DNA from: Clostridiaceae bacterium Marseille-Q4143
GTDB lineage: Bacteria > Bacillota > Clostridia > Lachnospirales > Lachnospiraceae
NCBI GenBank assembly: GCA_018228645.1
Contig: CP073693.1
Coordinates: 1,066,001 to 1,130,000 of the forward strand
Direction: 5' to 3'
DNA length: 64,000 nucleotides
Below the pieces are notes generated by a model, which was not told where the DNA came from, made no database searches, and saw only the letters and a program-made list of their open reading frames with translations. The position numbers were made by a program, and so were the translations under genes. Positions 32,823 to 41,516 of this stretch are shown piece by piece (position 1 is the stretch's first letter; every line of letters begins with the position of its first letter).

Positions 32823-33289
32823 ACCTATTGAACAGGATCGGTCGCGCGGCGATCCTGTGAAAACCGAATATGACCAAGACCAAGGCTTTGCCCTAGTCGG
32901 TCAGATGGGGAAGCCGTTGAGCTTCGCTCCCCGCTCATTTGCGGATGGCAGCGAAATACTCAGCGGCTATTTTTTGTGGAACCGTCCGGTGAACGGTTCC
33001 ACAAAAAACCGGAAGGACTGAAACGAGCCGCCGGGCAAACGGCGGGTGTCAGGTCTGCCGGAGCAAGGGGTCAAGGGGAACGCGGTTCCCTTTGGCAGAG
33101 TTAAGAGGCGGCAGTCTCTTATCGGGGTGCCGGGGTGAAGCGTCCGGCGCGGGTCGAGGGCAAGGCCCCGCCCAGTTAAGTGTTGGGGACCGACACTTAA
33201 CTGGGTATTACCTGCCGACATTAGATTCGTTTTCCGGGGTTTTAAGAGGCAGGGGTAAAACATGAATTTCAAGAAAGGAGAAGTTGCCT
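32823..33289. other. GC-rich structured non-coding region before a mobilization gene (possible oriT)
   Basis: No gene is seen in about 460 bases. It holds two strong hairpins: TGTGGAACCGT/ACGGTTCCACA (32973-33004, with T and A runs outside) and CCCAGTTAAGTGT/ACACTTAACTGGG (33170-33206). Smaller inverted repeats lie in the stretch between. It lies directly upstream of a truncated mobilization/recombination gene, the usual place of an oriT. No known nick sequence was recognised. Confidence 0.45.
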
Positions 33290-33508
33290 ATGAAGATGAC
33301 AAGGCATAATGGCAGGTCCGGCAAGCATGGGACTTACAATCCGGAACACAATGACCGCCGCTTCGATATCACCAACAGTGATCACATCGATCAGGAGTAT
33401 GCGAAGCAAAACGTCTACTGGGACTGCTATCAGGGGTTCCGGTTTCCAACAAATCAGGCAGACGAGGACCAGATCACTTATTCCTTTGAGCAGATCGAGC
33501 ATGCTTAA
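33290..33508 (+). pseudogene. mobilization/plasmid recombination protein, N-terminal fragment
   Basis: ATG 33290 after AAAGGAG opens a protein beginning MKMTRHNGRSGKHGTYNPEH, then NDRRFDITNSDHIDQEYAK and YWDCYQG, a pattern I recall from Mob/Pre-type mobilization proteins of clostridial elements. It stops after 72 residues (YSFEQIEHA) where it runs into an inverted relaxase fragment at about 33505. The full protein should be several hundred residues, so this is a truncated relic. Confidence 0.65.
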
Positions 33509-33893
33509 CTCCGCTTGTTGGAATGGTAGTGCCTGTGATCCGCAAAGCTGACCGCATTAAAAATCAGATGGTTATGAACATGATCCTTGTCTATATGGGT
33601 GGTAAGCACAAATTCATACTTGCCACCCAGGATTTCTTTTTGCAAGTTCCATGCCAATCTCATGGGCCCGCTCCGGCGTGACCTTCCCAGGCTGAAAGGC
33701 TTGGATCAGGTGGCGGCCCAGGTTCGTTCCCTTGTCGATGGCGTGGCGGAGAGTCCAGGCAAATTCAATATCCGCGGTTTCGGCGGCGCAGCCATAGGAA
33801 GATACAAGCAGCTTTCCGTCCGTCTTTTCCGGGTTGCAGATATAGTCAATGGCCGCTTTCAGCGTTGACTTGATAGGATGTGTCTTTGTAACT
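33509..33893 (-). pseudogene. relaxase (MobA/VirD2-like) N-terminal fragment, frameshifted
   Basis: On the minus strand: AVTKTHPIKSTLKAAIDYIC, then NPEKTDGKLLVSSYGCAAET and LGRHLIQAFQPGKVTPERAH. After GMELAK an extra A in a run (near 33650) shifts the frame; the next frame resumes EILGGKYEFVLTTHIDKDHV, then HNHLIFNAVSFADH, the His motif of relaxases. It ends NKRS at the joint near 33505. No start codon remains where the family begins (ATAAGGCAG in place of an ATGGCAG-type start). It is clearly inactive. Confidence 0.85.
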
Positions 33894-34188
33894 GCCTTAT
33901 CTCATCCAGCCTTTCCCGTATCTCGTCCATGTCAGACTGATACACAGAGCCTCCGGCGTTGATCCGCTTGGCGATCTGGTTGATGTTCCGACCGATGACG
34001 GAAAGTTCTTTGGTAAATGCCTTGATATCTGCGGTGTCCGTATAGATGATATACCCGTCAATCGCCATCTTTCGAAAGTAGGCGCCATATCTGCGTGTGG
34101 GTAGCTGGCTCATTTTCTCGTCTATAAGCCGTTTTTCGTCCTCCGTGACATAGAATTTCATTTGGATATTCCGCTTTCGGTTTGCCAT
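33859..34188 (-). CDS. mobC: MobC-like relaxosome accessory protein
   Basis: A 109-residue protein; ATG 34188 follows GGAGG with 6 bases. Basic N-terminus and ribbon-helix-helix (MKFYVTEDEKRLIDEKMSQL), then ELSVIGRNINQIAKRINAGG, the conserved MobC segment, and a C-terminal helix. MobC opens oriT DNA for the relaxase. It overlaps the relaxase fragment by about 35 bases, as is usual for mobC-relaxase pairs. Its partner is dead. Confidence 0.85.
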   Translation of the reverse strand: MANRKRNIQMKFYVTEDEKRLIDEKMSQLPTRRYGAYFRKMAIDGYIIYTDTADIKAFTKELSVIGRNINQIAKRINAGGSVYQSDMDEIRERLDEIRQLQRHILSSQR

Positions 34189-34382
34189 GCGCTGCCTCCG
34201 TTCTTTATAAGGGTTTGGGACTATCCCAACAAGCAATTTTGAATTTTCGGGCAAGGGACCTGAAAATCTCAAAGTTCGCAAGCGGGTACTCGCTTGCTGT
34301 GCTTGCTACCGTATCTTATCCCTACTTATAAAGCGTTGTGTAAGCTCCAAAATGCCCGCAAAATAAGAAAAACAGAGGATGT

Positions 34383-34751
34383 TCAGACACCCTCCGTTTC
34401 TTTATTCGGCTTTTCAATTTTTAAGGCCCCGTCAATGGCCCCCTCCACGATAGGCAAATACTGTTCCGGGCAGAGCTTTAACTTCTGTCCGACCCGCTGG
34501 CGCAGCTCGCTTTCCTCTCGCATGACCTCTGGATTGAAATATCTCTCCATCGGCAGGCCGCAGATTTTTACAAGCTGTATGATGACCGGCAGGCTGGGGA
34601 TCGTGCCCTCGTTTTCGATGTTGGCAAGATACATGGTATCAATATTCACCTTTTCAGCTAAATCTTTTCGTGCAAGGTTCTTCGCCTTCCGTGCTTCTTT
34701 TACATCCGCACCGAAGGTTTCAAAGCCAGGGCAGTCTTTCACTTTTGCCAT
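34383..34751 (-). CDS. HTH_XRE family transcriptional regulator
   Basis: A 122-residue regulator. The N-terminal helix-turn-helix is ARKDLAEKVNIDTMYLANIE; the C-terminal 60 residues are helical (RYFNPEVMREESELRQRVGQ). Such regulators commonly stand near mobC/relaxase genes in these elements and control transfer. It is transcribed leftward, toward mobC. No operator can be assigned. Confidence 0.75.
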   Translation of the reverse strand: MAKVKDCPGFETFGADVKEARKAKNLARKDLAEKVNIDTMYLANIENEGTIPSLPVIIQLVKICGLPMERYFNPEVMREESELRQRVGQKLKLCPEQYLPIVEGAIDGALKIEKPNKETEGV

Positions 34752-34846
34752 TTAGCATCACCCACATACATTCTATATTTCATAGATCGTCCGTGGAATG
34801 ATGCCATATGCAGTTTTCTTAGACTTTATATTTCATATTTTGTGAA

Positions 34847-36211
34847 CTAATCAGAATTCAGAAATGTCAATATCGTCTTACATCCATGTGGCACTACGTT
34901 TTCGATTTGCATTGTGCCTTTATGTGCCGCCACAATCTGCTGAACAATCAAAAGCCCCAATCCATGCCGCAAGTCCAGACGCTCATCTATACTTTCCATG
35001 TAGTGCGGCTTTTCTTCTAGCTCTTGTCGCTTTTCAGGAGACAGACCTACTCCGTTATCTGCAACAGAGAGCGTAAGACCATCATGTGCATTTTCCAGAT
35101 CAAGCCGAATTTCGCAGCCTCCTGGATTATGTTTGATGCTGTTCTGCACAAGGTTGTTGATTGCCCGTGAAATCAAGCGGGCATCACATTCCAGCCTGGC
35201 ATTTTCTGCTTCTGGCGCAAGTTCAATTTCAACCGTATAGGCATCCGAAATCCCGGAATTGAGCAGTTCCGCCACATAGGAACGAAGGAGTTTGGACAGG
35301 CGTATTTTCTCCTTGTGAAGCGGCTGCATCTCATATTCCAACTGCGATACTAAATTCAAATCCTGCACGAGTTCTTTGATTTTGGCGCTTTGCTTTTGCA
35401 CGATCACAGCCTGCTCTTTTACCCCCTCACTGGCTGTTTTGTCTGCGGCGATCCGGTCTGCATAGCCCATAATCATAGAAAGCGGAGTTCGGATGTCATG
35501 AGAGACCCCGCTGATCCAGTTGGCTCTGGCTTCGTTTTGCCTGCTTAATATCAGAGAGGCTTTATTTACGCTGTTCGCAATTTCGGATAACTCTCTATCA
35601 ATATGGAGAAAAACGGGTTTGTCATCGGCCAATGTTTCAATGGCATCTACAATCGGTTCCGTGTCCTGGATGATCCTGCGTTTTGAAAAATAGTAGGCCA
35701 AAAACAGGCACAGCACATCCATGCCCAACATTCCTATCACATAGAGGGGAATTTTCTGAATAGTCTCCATGGAATAGTAGTTGCTGGTGAGCTTCATATA
35801 GCTATTCTTTGGATACCCTAAAACTAACAATCCATCCTCTGTACTCCAGACAAAAACAGGATAATCCTCCAGATAGCCTTTGGAAAATAAAGCTACCTCT
35901 TGAATGCTGTAATGTTGTGGCACTTCTTGTGGCACATCGAGCCGCCAGAAGCATTCGCCCGTTGACGTTAGATACATGGCCCAGATATTGTACTGGCGCA
36001 ATTTCTGCTCTGCGTAATCGGGCAAACCTTCTGTGGTAGCCGCAGTAGAGGTCAGCTCAAGCATGGCGCGCGGGGACGCTTCTCCGTAATCCTCTGAAAC
36101 TGTGTGATAGAAAGTCACGCCATACAGAACGACATTGACAATTACCAAGATCAGAAGAAATGCAGCGAAAGACGCCAAGTGCTTTGAAATATAGGTTCCA
36201 AAAGATTTCAT
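34847..36211 (-). CDS. sensor histidine kinase of an ABC-transporter immunity module
   Basis: A 454-residue kinase. The first membrane segment is residues about 12-35 and the second 153-173, with an extracellular sensor part of about 115 residues between. Phospho-acceptor His238 (GVSHDIRTPLSM), N box (RAINNLVQNSIKHN), G1 (DNGVGLS) and G2 (RHGLGLLIVQQ) are seen. It is downstream of its regulator gene (4 bases apart) and divergent from the ABC genes at 37060. It resembles kinases that sense lantibiotics or bacitracin-type peptides. Confidence 0.88.
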   Translation of the reverse strand: MKSFGTYISKHLASFAAFLLILVIVNVVLYGVTFYHTVSEDYGEASPRAMLELTSTAATTEGLPDYAEQKLRQYNIWAMYLTSTGECFWRLDVPQEVPQHYSIQEVALFSKGYLEDYPVFVWSTEDGLLVLGYPKNSYMKLTSNYYSMETIQKIPLYVIGMLGMDVLCLFLAYYFSKRRIIQDTEPIVDAIETLADDKPVFLHIDRELSEIANSVNKASLILSRQNEARANWISGVSHDIRTPLSMIMGYADRIAADKTASEGVKEQAVIVQKQSAKIKELVQDLNLVSQLEYEMQPLHKEKIRLSKLLRSYVAELLNSGISDAYTVEIELAPEAENARLECDARLISRAINNLVQNSIKHNPGGCEIRLDLENAHDGLTLSVADNGVGLSPEKRQELEEKPHYMESIDERLDLRHGLGLLIVQQIVAAHKGTMQIENVVPHGCKTILTFLNSD

Positions 36212-36215
36212 GGCG

Positions 36216-36917
36216 TCACTTCCTTGTAATCAGTTTATAACCCAGCCCCTTGATCGTAATCAGGGAAACGGGCTTTGAGGGATCGGCTTCAATTTTTTCC
36301 CGAATCCGCCGTACATGGGCATTCAGGCTATTTTCATAGCCGAAAGGATTGTCGCCCCATAATGCTTCACAAAGAGCGTCAACCGTAACGATCTTTCCCT
36401 CGTTGCGGTCCAGCGTTTCCAGCAGGGTATGCTCTTTTGCGGTCAGGGGGATAATCTCGCCGCCCTTGTTGACCTCTGCCCGGCTAAAATCAATCGTACA
36501 TCCATCCAGGAAAACCCGCGGGCTGTCCTCTTTATAAGTTCGGCGCAAAACCGCATAGACACGCAGTAGTAGCTCCTGCGGCATAAACGGCTTTGAAATA
36601 TAATCGTCTGCTCCAAGGCCAAGACCGGCCAACTTGTCTGCTGCTTCGTCTTTTGCGGTCAGAAAGATGATTGGCACATTTGTAAAAGTACGGAGCTGCT
36701 TCATCAGGGAAAAGCCGTCCCCATCTGGCAACATGACATCCAAAACCATCAAGTCTGGTTTTTCTTTTTCTGCCGTTATTATAGCCTCTTTTACCGTTGC
36801 GGCAGTAAGTACCGTTTCAAAACCAGCATCGCTTAAAATATCGGATACCATTTTCAGCAAATCTGGCTCATCGTCTACAAGCAAGAGCTTCTTCCGATGC
36901 AGAAAAGAGTTGTCCAT
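36216..36917 (-). CDS. OmpR-family response regulator of the immunity module
   Basis: A 233-residue regulator. The start at 36917 follows CGGGAGGT; the open frame extends further upstream but without a start signal. Receiver domain with Asp15-Asp16 and phospho-acceptor Asp60 (MVLDVMLPDGDG); OmpR winged helix (ALWGDNPFGYENSLNAHVRR). It is divergent from the ABC transporter, with a shared intergenic region (36918-37059) that should hold its binding sites, although no clear direct repeat was identified. Confidence 0.9.
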   Translation of the reverse strand: MDNSFLHRKKLLLVDDEPDLLKMVSDILSDAGFETVLTAATVKEAIITAEKEKPDLMVLDVMLPDGDGFSLMKQLRTFTNVPIIFLTAKDEAADKLAGLGLGADDYISKPFMPQELLLRVYAVLRRTYKEDSPRVFLDGCTIDFSRAEVNKGGEIIPLTAKEHTLLETLDRNEGKIVTVDALCEALWGDNPFGYENSLNAHVRRIREKIEADPSKPVSLITIKGLGYKLITRK

Positions 36918-37059
36918 AGCGTCACCTCCCGAAAGTATTATAACATAGGATTTCAAGTCTGCGGAGGGCATCCTCAAAAAGTAAGGTAAAAGTAAGGACG
37001 GGAGAATGTAGATGTCAGGTTGAAGTTGTACCATAGAAGCATCGAAAGGAGATGTTTCT

Positions 37060-37824
37060 ATGGACTATATCATTACAACGGAACATTTGACCAAGAAATA
37101 TAAGAACTTCACTTCGGTCAATCATGTTTCGCTTCATATTCGCAAGGGCAGCATTTATGGTTTTCTTGGCCCGAACGGGGCAGGCAAATCCACTACCATG
37201 AAAATGCTGTTGGGATTGACCGCTCCCACAAAAGGCAGCTTTACCATTGATGGGAAACAGTTTCCGCAGGATCGGATTGCCATTCTCAAAGAGATCGGCT
37301 CTTTCATCGAAGCGCCGTCTTTCTACGCGAATCTCACCGGGCGGGAAAATCTTGACATTATCCGCCGCATTTTGGGACTGCCGAAAGCTGATGTGGAAGA
37401 TGCTCTGGAACTGGTAGGGCTGACCGAGTTTGGCGACCGGCTGACAAAACAGTATTCGCTGGGAATGAAGCAACGCTTGGGCCTTGCCGGGGCACTCTTG
37501 GGGCGTCCGCCGATTCTGATTCTGGACGAACCCACAAACGGTCTTGACCCGTCTGGTATCCACGAAATCCGCAATCTGGTAAAATCCTTGCCCAGCCTTT
37601 ACGACTGCACGGTGCTGATTTCGTCCCATATGCTGTCTGAAATCGAATTGATTGCAGATGACATTGGGATTCTCAACCACGGGCGGCTGCTGTTTGAGGG
37701 AAGCATGAATGATCTGCGTCAATACGCCCTGCAATCCGGCTTCGCTGCGGACAATCTGGAAGATGTGTTCCTTTCTATGGTTGAGAAAGATAACATGGAC
37801 AGAAAGCAGAGGGCAAAATTATGA
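37060..37824 (+). CDS. ABC transporter ATP-binding protein (lantibiotic/bacitracin immunity type)
   Basis: A 254-residue ATPase of the BcrA/LanF group. Walker A GPNGAGKST, Q loop region, signature YSLGMKQRLGLA, Walker B PILILDEPTNGLDPSG, H-loop ISSHMLSEIE. AAAGGAG lies upstream. Its stop overlaps the start of the first permease (37821-37824). With the two permeases it would form an exporter that removes peptide antibiotics from the membrane, switched on by the adjacent two-component system. Confidence 0.9.
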   Translation: MDYIITTEHLTKKYKNFTSVNHVSLHIRKGSIYGFLGPNGAGKSTTMKMLLGLTAPTKGSFTIDGKQFPQDRIAILKEIGSFIEAPSFYANLTGRENLDIIRRILGLPKADVEDALELVGLTEFGDRLTKQYSLGMKQRLGLAGALLGRPPILILDEPTNGLDPSGIHEIRNLVKSLPSLYDCTVLISSHMLSEIELIADDIGILNHGRLLFEGSMNDLRQYALQSGFAADNLEDVFLSMVEKDNMDRKQRAKL

Positions 37825-38546
37825 AAACGCTGGAAATCGAACTTCGGAAAGAAAAGCGAACCGGCGTGATTCCCGTGCTGCTGGCCGTTGGTGTCTTGGG
37901 AGCCGCCTACGCATTTGTCAATTTCATTGTGCGGAAAGACACACTTCTGAATCTGCCGCTGGCCCCGATGGATGTCTTGTTGACCCAGCTCTACGGCATG
38001 ATTATGGTGCTGAATCTGTTCGGTATCGTGGTTGCTACCTGCATGATCTACAACATGGAATTTAAGGGAAGTGCCGTAAAGAAGATGTATATGCTTCCCG
38101 TCAGCGTCCCGGTCATGTATCTGTGCAAATTTCTGATTCTGACGGTCATGTTTTTGGTTGCAATCGTGCTGCAAAACCTGGCACTTGCACAGATCGGAAT
38201 GACGGACTTGCCGGACGGAGCATTTGAGATGGGTACGCTGGTACGCTTTGCCGGATACTCTTTTCTCACATCCATGCCGGTACTGTCGTTTATGCTGCTG
38301 ATTTCCTCGCGCTTTGAAAATATGTGGGTGCCGCTTGGAATTGGTGTTGCCGGTTTTCTGAGTGGTATGGCCCTTGCAAATTCGGGGCTGACGCTTTTGC
38401 TGGTGCATCCTTTTGTGATTATTCTGAAACCAGCAGTAGCCATGAGCGCCCAGCCTGATTCGACGGTTGCCATTGTCGCTTTGGTGGAAACTCTGTTGTT
38501 CCTTGCTGTGGGCTTGTGGCTGGCGAAGTACAGACGCTACGAGTAA
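37821..38546 (+). CDS. ABC-2 type permease, first subunit (LanE-like)
   Basis: A 241-residue membrane protein with six predicted membrane segments, starting MKTLEIELRKEKRTGVIPVL. Translationally coupled to the ATPase gene by an ATGA overlap. The size, topology and order ATPase-permease-permease match LanFEG immunity exporters; sequence alone does not identify the peptide. Confidence 0.85.
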   Translation: MKTLEIELRKEKRTGVIPVLLAVGVLGAAYAFVNFIVRKDTLLNLPLAPMDVLLTQLYGMIMVLNLFGIVVATCMIYNMEFKGSAVKKMYMLPVSVPVMYLCKFLILTVMFLVAIVLQNLALAQIGMTDLPDGAFEMGTLVRFAGYSFLTSMPVLSFMLLISSRFENMWVPLGIGVAGFLSGMALANSGLTLLLVHPFVIILKPAVAMSAQPDSTVAIVALVETLLFLAVGLWLAKYRRYE

Positions 38547-38562
38547 GGAGGGATAATAAGAA

Positions 38563-39333
38563 ATGAGTTTTTTGGATTTACTCAAAATCGAGTTTATGAA
38601 AGTAAAACGCTCAAAAATCGTACCCCTGATTTTCATTGCACCTTTATTGGTGGTGGTTTCCGGGGTTACGTATTTGAGCAACTACTTTACACCGGAATAC
38701 ACCAATGCGTGGGCTGCCATGTTTATTCAAAGTGCGCTTGTTTACGCCTACTATCTGCTTCCATTCAGCATGATCGTGGTTTGCGTGATGATCGCAGGAC
38801 GAGAAACAGGAAATAACGGGATTCTGAAAATGCTGGCGCTGCCGGTCAGCCGCTGCGCATTATCCATTGCCAAATTCTGTGTGCTTACCTTTTATCTGTT
38901 TATGGAGATGGTGGTGTTTCTTGTCGTATTTGTAATCGCTGGGTTGATTGCGACACAGACAATGGGAGTAACAGAAACCCTGCCGATCCTATATCTTCTG
39001 AAATGGTGCTTGGGGCTGTTTCTGACTATGTTGCCGTGCATTGCGGCTATGTGGGCCATCACTGTGCTGTTTGAAAAGCCGCTTCTTTCTGTGGGATTAA
39101 ATCTGCTGCTTGTGATTCCCGGTGTATTGGTTGCGAATACGCTGCTGTGGATCGCCTACCCGTACTGTTACAGCGGTTATCTCGTTTCCTGCTCTCTCCA
39201 TGACTTTACGGCAGAAACTTCCGACGCCGCTTTTTCGTTTTCGGTGTTTCCGTTCCTGCCGTGCGCGATTATAGTGTTTGGCCTGTTTTTCGCGCTGGCT
39301 GTCACCCAATTTGGGAAAAAAGAAATGAGGTAA
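38563..39333 (+). CDS. ABC-2 type permease, second subunit (LanG-like)
   Basis: A 256-residue protein with about six membrane segments; starts SFLDLLKIEFMKVKRSKIVP, the usual entry of this permease family. AAGGAGG precedes it. It includes AGRETGNNGILKMLALPVSR, a conserved cytoplasmic loop of lantibiotic immunity permeases. Third gene of the operon. Confidence 0.87.
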   Translation: MSFLDLLKIEFMKVKRSKIVPLIFIAPLLVVVSGVTYLSNYFTPEYTNAWAAMFIQSALVYAYYLLPFSMIVVCVMIAGRETGNNGILKMLALPVSRCALSIAKFCVLTFYLFMEMVVFLVVFVIAGLIATQTMGVTETLPILYLLKWCLGLFLTMLPCIAAMWAITVLFEKPLLSVGLNLLLVIPGVLVANTLLWIAYPYCYSGYLVSCSLHDFTAETSDAAFSFSVFPFLPCAIIVFGLFFALAVTQFGKKEMR

Positions 39334-39337
39334 AACT

Positions 39338-39634
39338 ATGGAAAAGAAAAAATTTCAATCAGTTAGTATCGCTGCGCTCATTGTGAGCATCCTACCGCTG
39401 GTGGCTCTTGCCCCATCGCTTCTGCACCTTTCGCTGGCGGACGGAGTCCGAACCGCTTGGACCGGAGCCAATATCGTTTTTGTCCTGCTAGGTCTGATTC
39501 TTTCGGTGGTATGTGTGCGGAGCAGGGAAAGCCGCAGCATTATCAATATTGTATCAACTGCAATCAGCGCTTTTTGGTTGCTGCTGATGGTGGGAATTGT
39601 TGCGCTTGCCATGTTCCTTACTTTCGTTCAGTGA
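39338..39634 (+). CDS. small membrane protein of the immunity operon
   Basis: A 98-residue protein with three hydrophobic segments (residues about 10-28, 45-60, 68-92), starting 4 bases after the second permease. No family is recognised. Tight spacing shows it belongs to the operon and it may be an accessory immunity protein. Confidence 0.6.
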   Translation: MEKKKFQSVSIAALIVSILPLVALAPSLLHLSLADGVRTAWTGANIVFVLLGLILSVVCVRSRESRSIINIVSTAISAFWLLLMVGIVALAMFLTFVQ

Positions 39635-39644
39635 GGAAACGGTT

Positions 39645-39731
39645 ATGCATAGAGTTGGGAAATTTATTGGATGCTGCCTGATCGCGGTTTCTTTGCTGGC
39701 TTGTACTGCCTGCTCCGTCTCGATAGGTTAG
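39645..39731 (+). pseudogene. truncated lipoprotein: signal peptide only
   Basis: 28 codons encode a typical lipoprotein signal (LIAVSLLACTAC, with lipobox LLAC or LTAC-like ending) that stops a few residues after the lipidation Cys. It starts 10 bases after the small membrane protein gene. Lantibiotic immunity operons often end in a LanI lipoprotein, so this may be its remnant; it could also encode a very short lipopeptide. Confidence 0.45.
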
Positions 39732-40313
39732 AGCAAAAAGCCAAACTGTACTATGGTAACTATTGCTGCAAAATGGATTTTGATTTAATCCGAAAAATTA
39801 AAGCCTTAGTCAGTAACTAACTACAGACACCATCTGCCGGACGACGGCAAAAGAAAAAAGCCGTCGTACAGCAGACATATTTTCACGCGCCTTATGAAAC
39901 GGCGGCTTTGATTTTCAGAGCCGCCGTTTCTTTGCGTTTACACAAACCTATGACGACTTGCAGGGACACGGTAGCCGATGGGAGGTTATTTTGCCGTGTC
40001 CTTCTTTTTATTTCGCAGTATCCATGATCTGCACCAGTTAAAAAAGCGTAGCCCCTCCATCGGAGTCGTCCGGCTTTGGATATGAACTATACCATGTAAG
40101 CAATCTTCTTTATAAAACATTTCTGCGTCCAGCAGGTCCGTTGCGACTTGCTGGGCGCTTTTTGCTGTTTTCCGAGGACAAGCCCGCCTCGAAAAAATTT
40201 TTTGAGAAATTTTCAAAAAGGAGGCTTTTAGCGGGTAGCGAGCGGCTTTGCGTTCGCCTTGTTAGCGGAAAGGGAGAAAACCACCTCATTCCCCCAGGAA
40301 AGGGGGTGAAAAG
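39732..40313. other. intergenic region with several terminators, no convincing gene
   Basis: About 580 bases. Hairpins: CGACGGC/GCCGTCG (39843-39868), GAAACGGCGGCT/AGCCGCCGTTTC (39897-39935) and GGACACGG/CCGTGTCC (39963-40001, followed by a T-rich tract, a good terminator). A minus-strand frame at 39986-40216 has no start signal and no recognisable family. The end near 40290 holds the leader of the sigma-like gene. Confidence 0.5.
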
Positions 40314-40748
40314 ATGGATATGATCCCCCGCAATGACTATGGCGAGCGGTGCCAGTTCGATGCTTACTGCAAGCTGGTACTGTACCATGAGGCAATCGAC
40401 TACCTTCGGGAAATGCAGAGGCGCCGTGACAGGGAACTGTCATTCAGCGACCTTCCGCAGATGGAGATGGACAAGCTCTGCGTTGTAGATCATTACCCCA
40501 GTGACAGATTTACATTCTCGTCCCACGGGTATGACCTGCATATCGAAAACGAGCTTGTGGCTGATGCCTTCGCCGGTTTGTCTGTTCAGGAGCAGAGTAT
40601 TTTGATTCTGCATTTTGTTCTGGACCTGCCGGATCAGGAGGTTGGCCGCCTTGTTGGAATGTCTCGCAGCGCCGTTCAGCGACGAAGGGCAAAATCATTG
40701 ACCGAGCTGCGGATCAAGTTGGCCGCACTCATGCCGAAGGGAGGTTGA
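40314..40748 (+). CDS. sigma-70 family-like regulator of Tn916-type elements
   Basis: A 144-residue protein with AAGGGGGTG before the ATG. The C-terminal region-4 type helix-turn-helix is LPDQEVGRLVGMSRSAVQRR, with LSVQEQSILILHFVLDLPDQ before it. It matches the small sigma-like protein (Tn916 Orf7 type) found upstream of xis/int, which controls excision genes. It is followed after 4 bases by an Orf8-like gene. Confidence 0.85.
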   Translation: MDMIPRNDYGERCQFDAYCKLVLYHEAIDYLREMQRRRDRELSFSDLPQMEMDKLCVVDHYPSDRFTFSSHGYDLHIENELVADAFAGLSVQEQSILILHFVLDLPDQEVGRLVGMSRSAVQRRRAKSLTELRIKLAALMPKGG

Positions 40749-40752
40749 AGGT

Positions 40753-40989
40753 ATGAAGAAACCCACTTACAAGGGCAAGGAGCTTCTTCCTCTTTCGGTG
40801 ATTGACGCCGCCCTTGACGGGGACTCTCAGGCTGTGGAGCAGATACTCCGGTACTATGAGGGCTATATCAATAAGCTCTGCACCCGGACGCTTTACGATT
40901 CTGACGGCCAGTCCCATGTCCGGGTGGACGAGTACATGAAGCGCCGATTGGAGATCAAGCTCATTCATTCCATTGTCAGCATGAACTGA
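40753..40989 (+). CDS. helix-turn-helix protein of Tn916 Orf8 type
   Basis: A 78-residue protein: LPLSVIDAALDGDSQAVEQI, LRYYEGYINKLCTRTLYDSD, then YMKRRLEIKLIHSI. This is the HTH_16 family paired with the sigma-like gene in Tn916 and relatives. AGGGAGG and GAAGGT precede the ATG. It probably modulates the sigma-like protein in the control of xis and int. Confidence 0.82.
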   Translation: MKKPTYKGKELLPLSVIDAALDGDSQAVEQILRYYEGYINKLCTRTLYDSDGQSHVRVDEYMKRRLEIKLIHSIVSMN

Positions 40990-40994
40990 CAAGC

Positions 40995-41380
40995 CCGGTC
41001 TGAAAGTAGAAACAGCTTACCCTTTCCCTGTTTCTCTCTTTCGTGACCGGAGGCAGCACCTTGACAAAGAAAGCCCGTTGGGAGGCCAACGCCGCAGTAT
41101 AAGGCAAACGGATACATTCCTGTTTGTGCCGAGCCATACGGCCGGTGCGCCATGACCTCGTTTCAAGTCCGCAGGACGGGACCACTGTAACGGGCGAGCG
41201 AACAGCACCAGACCGCAAAGCAAGCGTGGCTGCTTGCGGGCGACGACGCACGGGCAGGGTCAAAGATACTCGCGCATTGAACGCCCACAAAGCATTGTGC
41301 GCCGCACCCATCAGCATGGGCCGGGGTTAGACTCCCGTGGAGCTGTGCCAGCAGCCGTCCGTAAGCCTACTTTTCTTTTT
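40995..41380 (+). ncRNA. putative large structured RNA between the Orf8-like gene and xis
   Basis: About 380 GC-rich bases dense in hairpins: GTTGG-GAG-GCCAAC (about 41078-41090), GGCAAACGG/CTGTTTGTGCC (41103-41130), GTCC-GCA-GGAC (about 41167-41177), GCAAGC/GCTTGC (41219-41237), CCCAT-CAGC-ATGGG (about 41308-41321). Neither of the overlapping ORFs, one per strand, has a good start signal or a recognisable product. Its place just upstream of xis suggests a leader or regulatory RNA for excision. Strand is inferred from the flanking genes. Confidence 0.4.
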
Positions 41381-41516
41381 TGAAAGTTTATGGATAGATC
41401 GTAAACTTTTCAATTAGCAGCAGACAAACACGGAGCAGCACGGTAAAATAATAGTGGAAGTTATATTACCCACACATATTCGTGCTGTTCCTTTTCATAA
41501 CTGAAAGGGGGTTCTC

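Noticed and set aside
33587..33868. 93-residue plus-strand ORF
   Set aside because: It is the antisense shadow of the relaxase fragment, which has clear family similarity on the minus strand.
39986..40216. 76-residue minus-strand ORF between the immunity operon and the sigma-like gene
   Set aside because: No ribosome binding site, no known family, and it overlaps terminator hairpins. A gene relic cannot be excluded.
40976..41330. Overlapping ORFs of 113 residues (minus) and 68 residues (plus) upstream of xis
   Set aside because: Neither has a good ribosome binding site or a recognisable product; both are rich in Arg/Ala as expected for chance frames in GC-rich DNA with strong hairpins.
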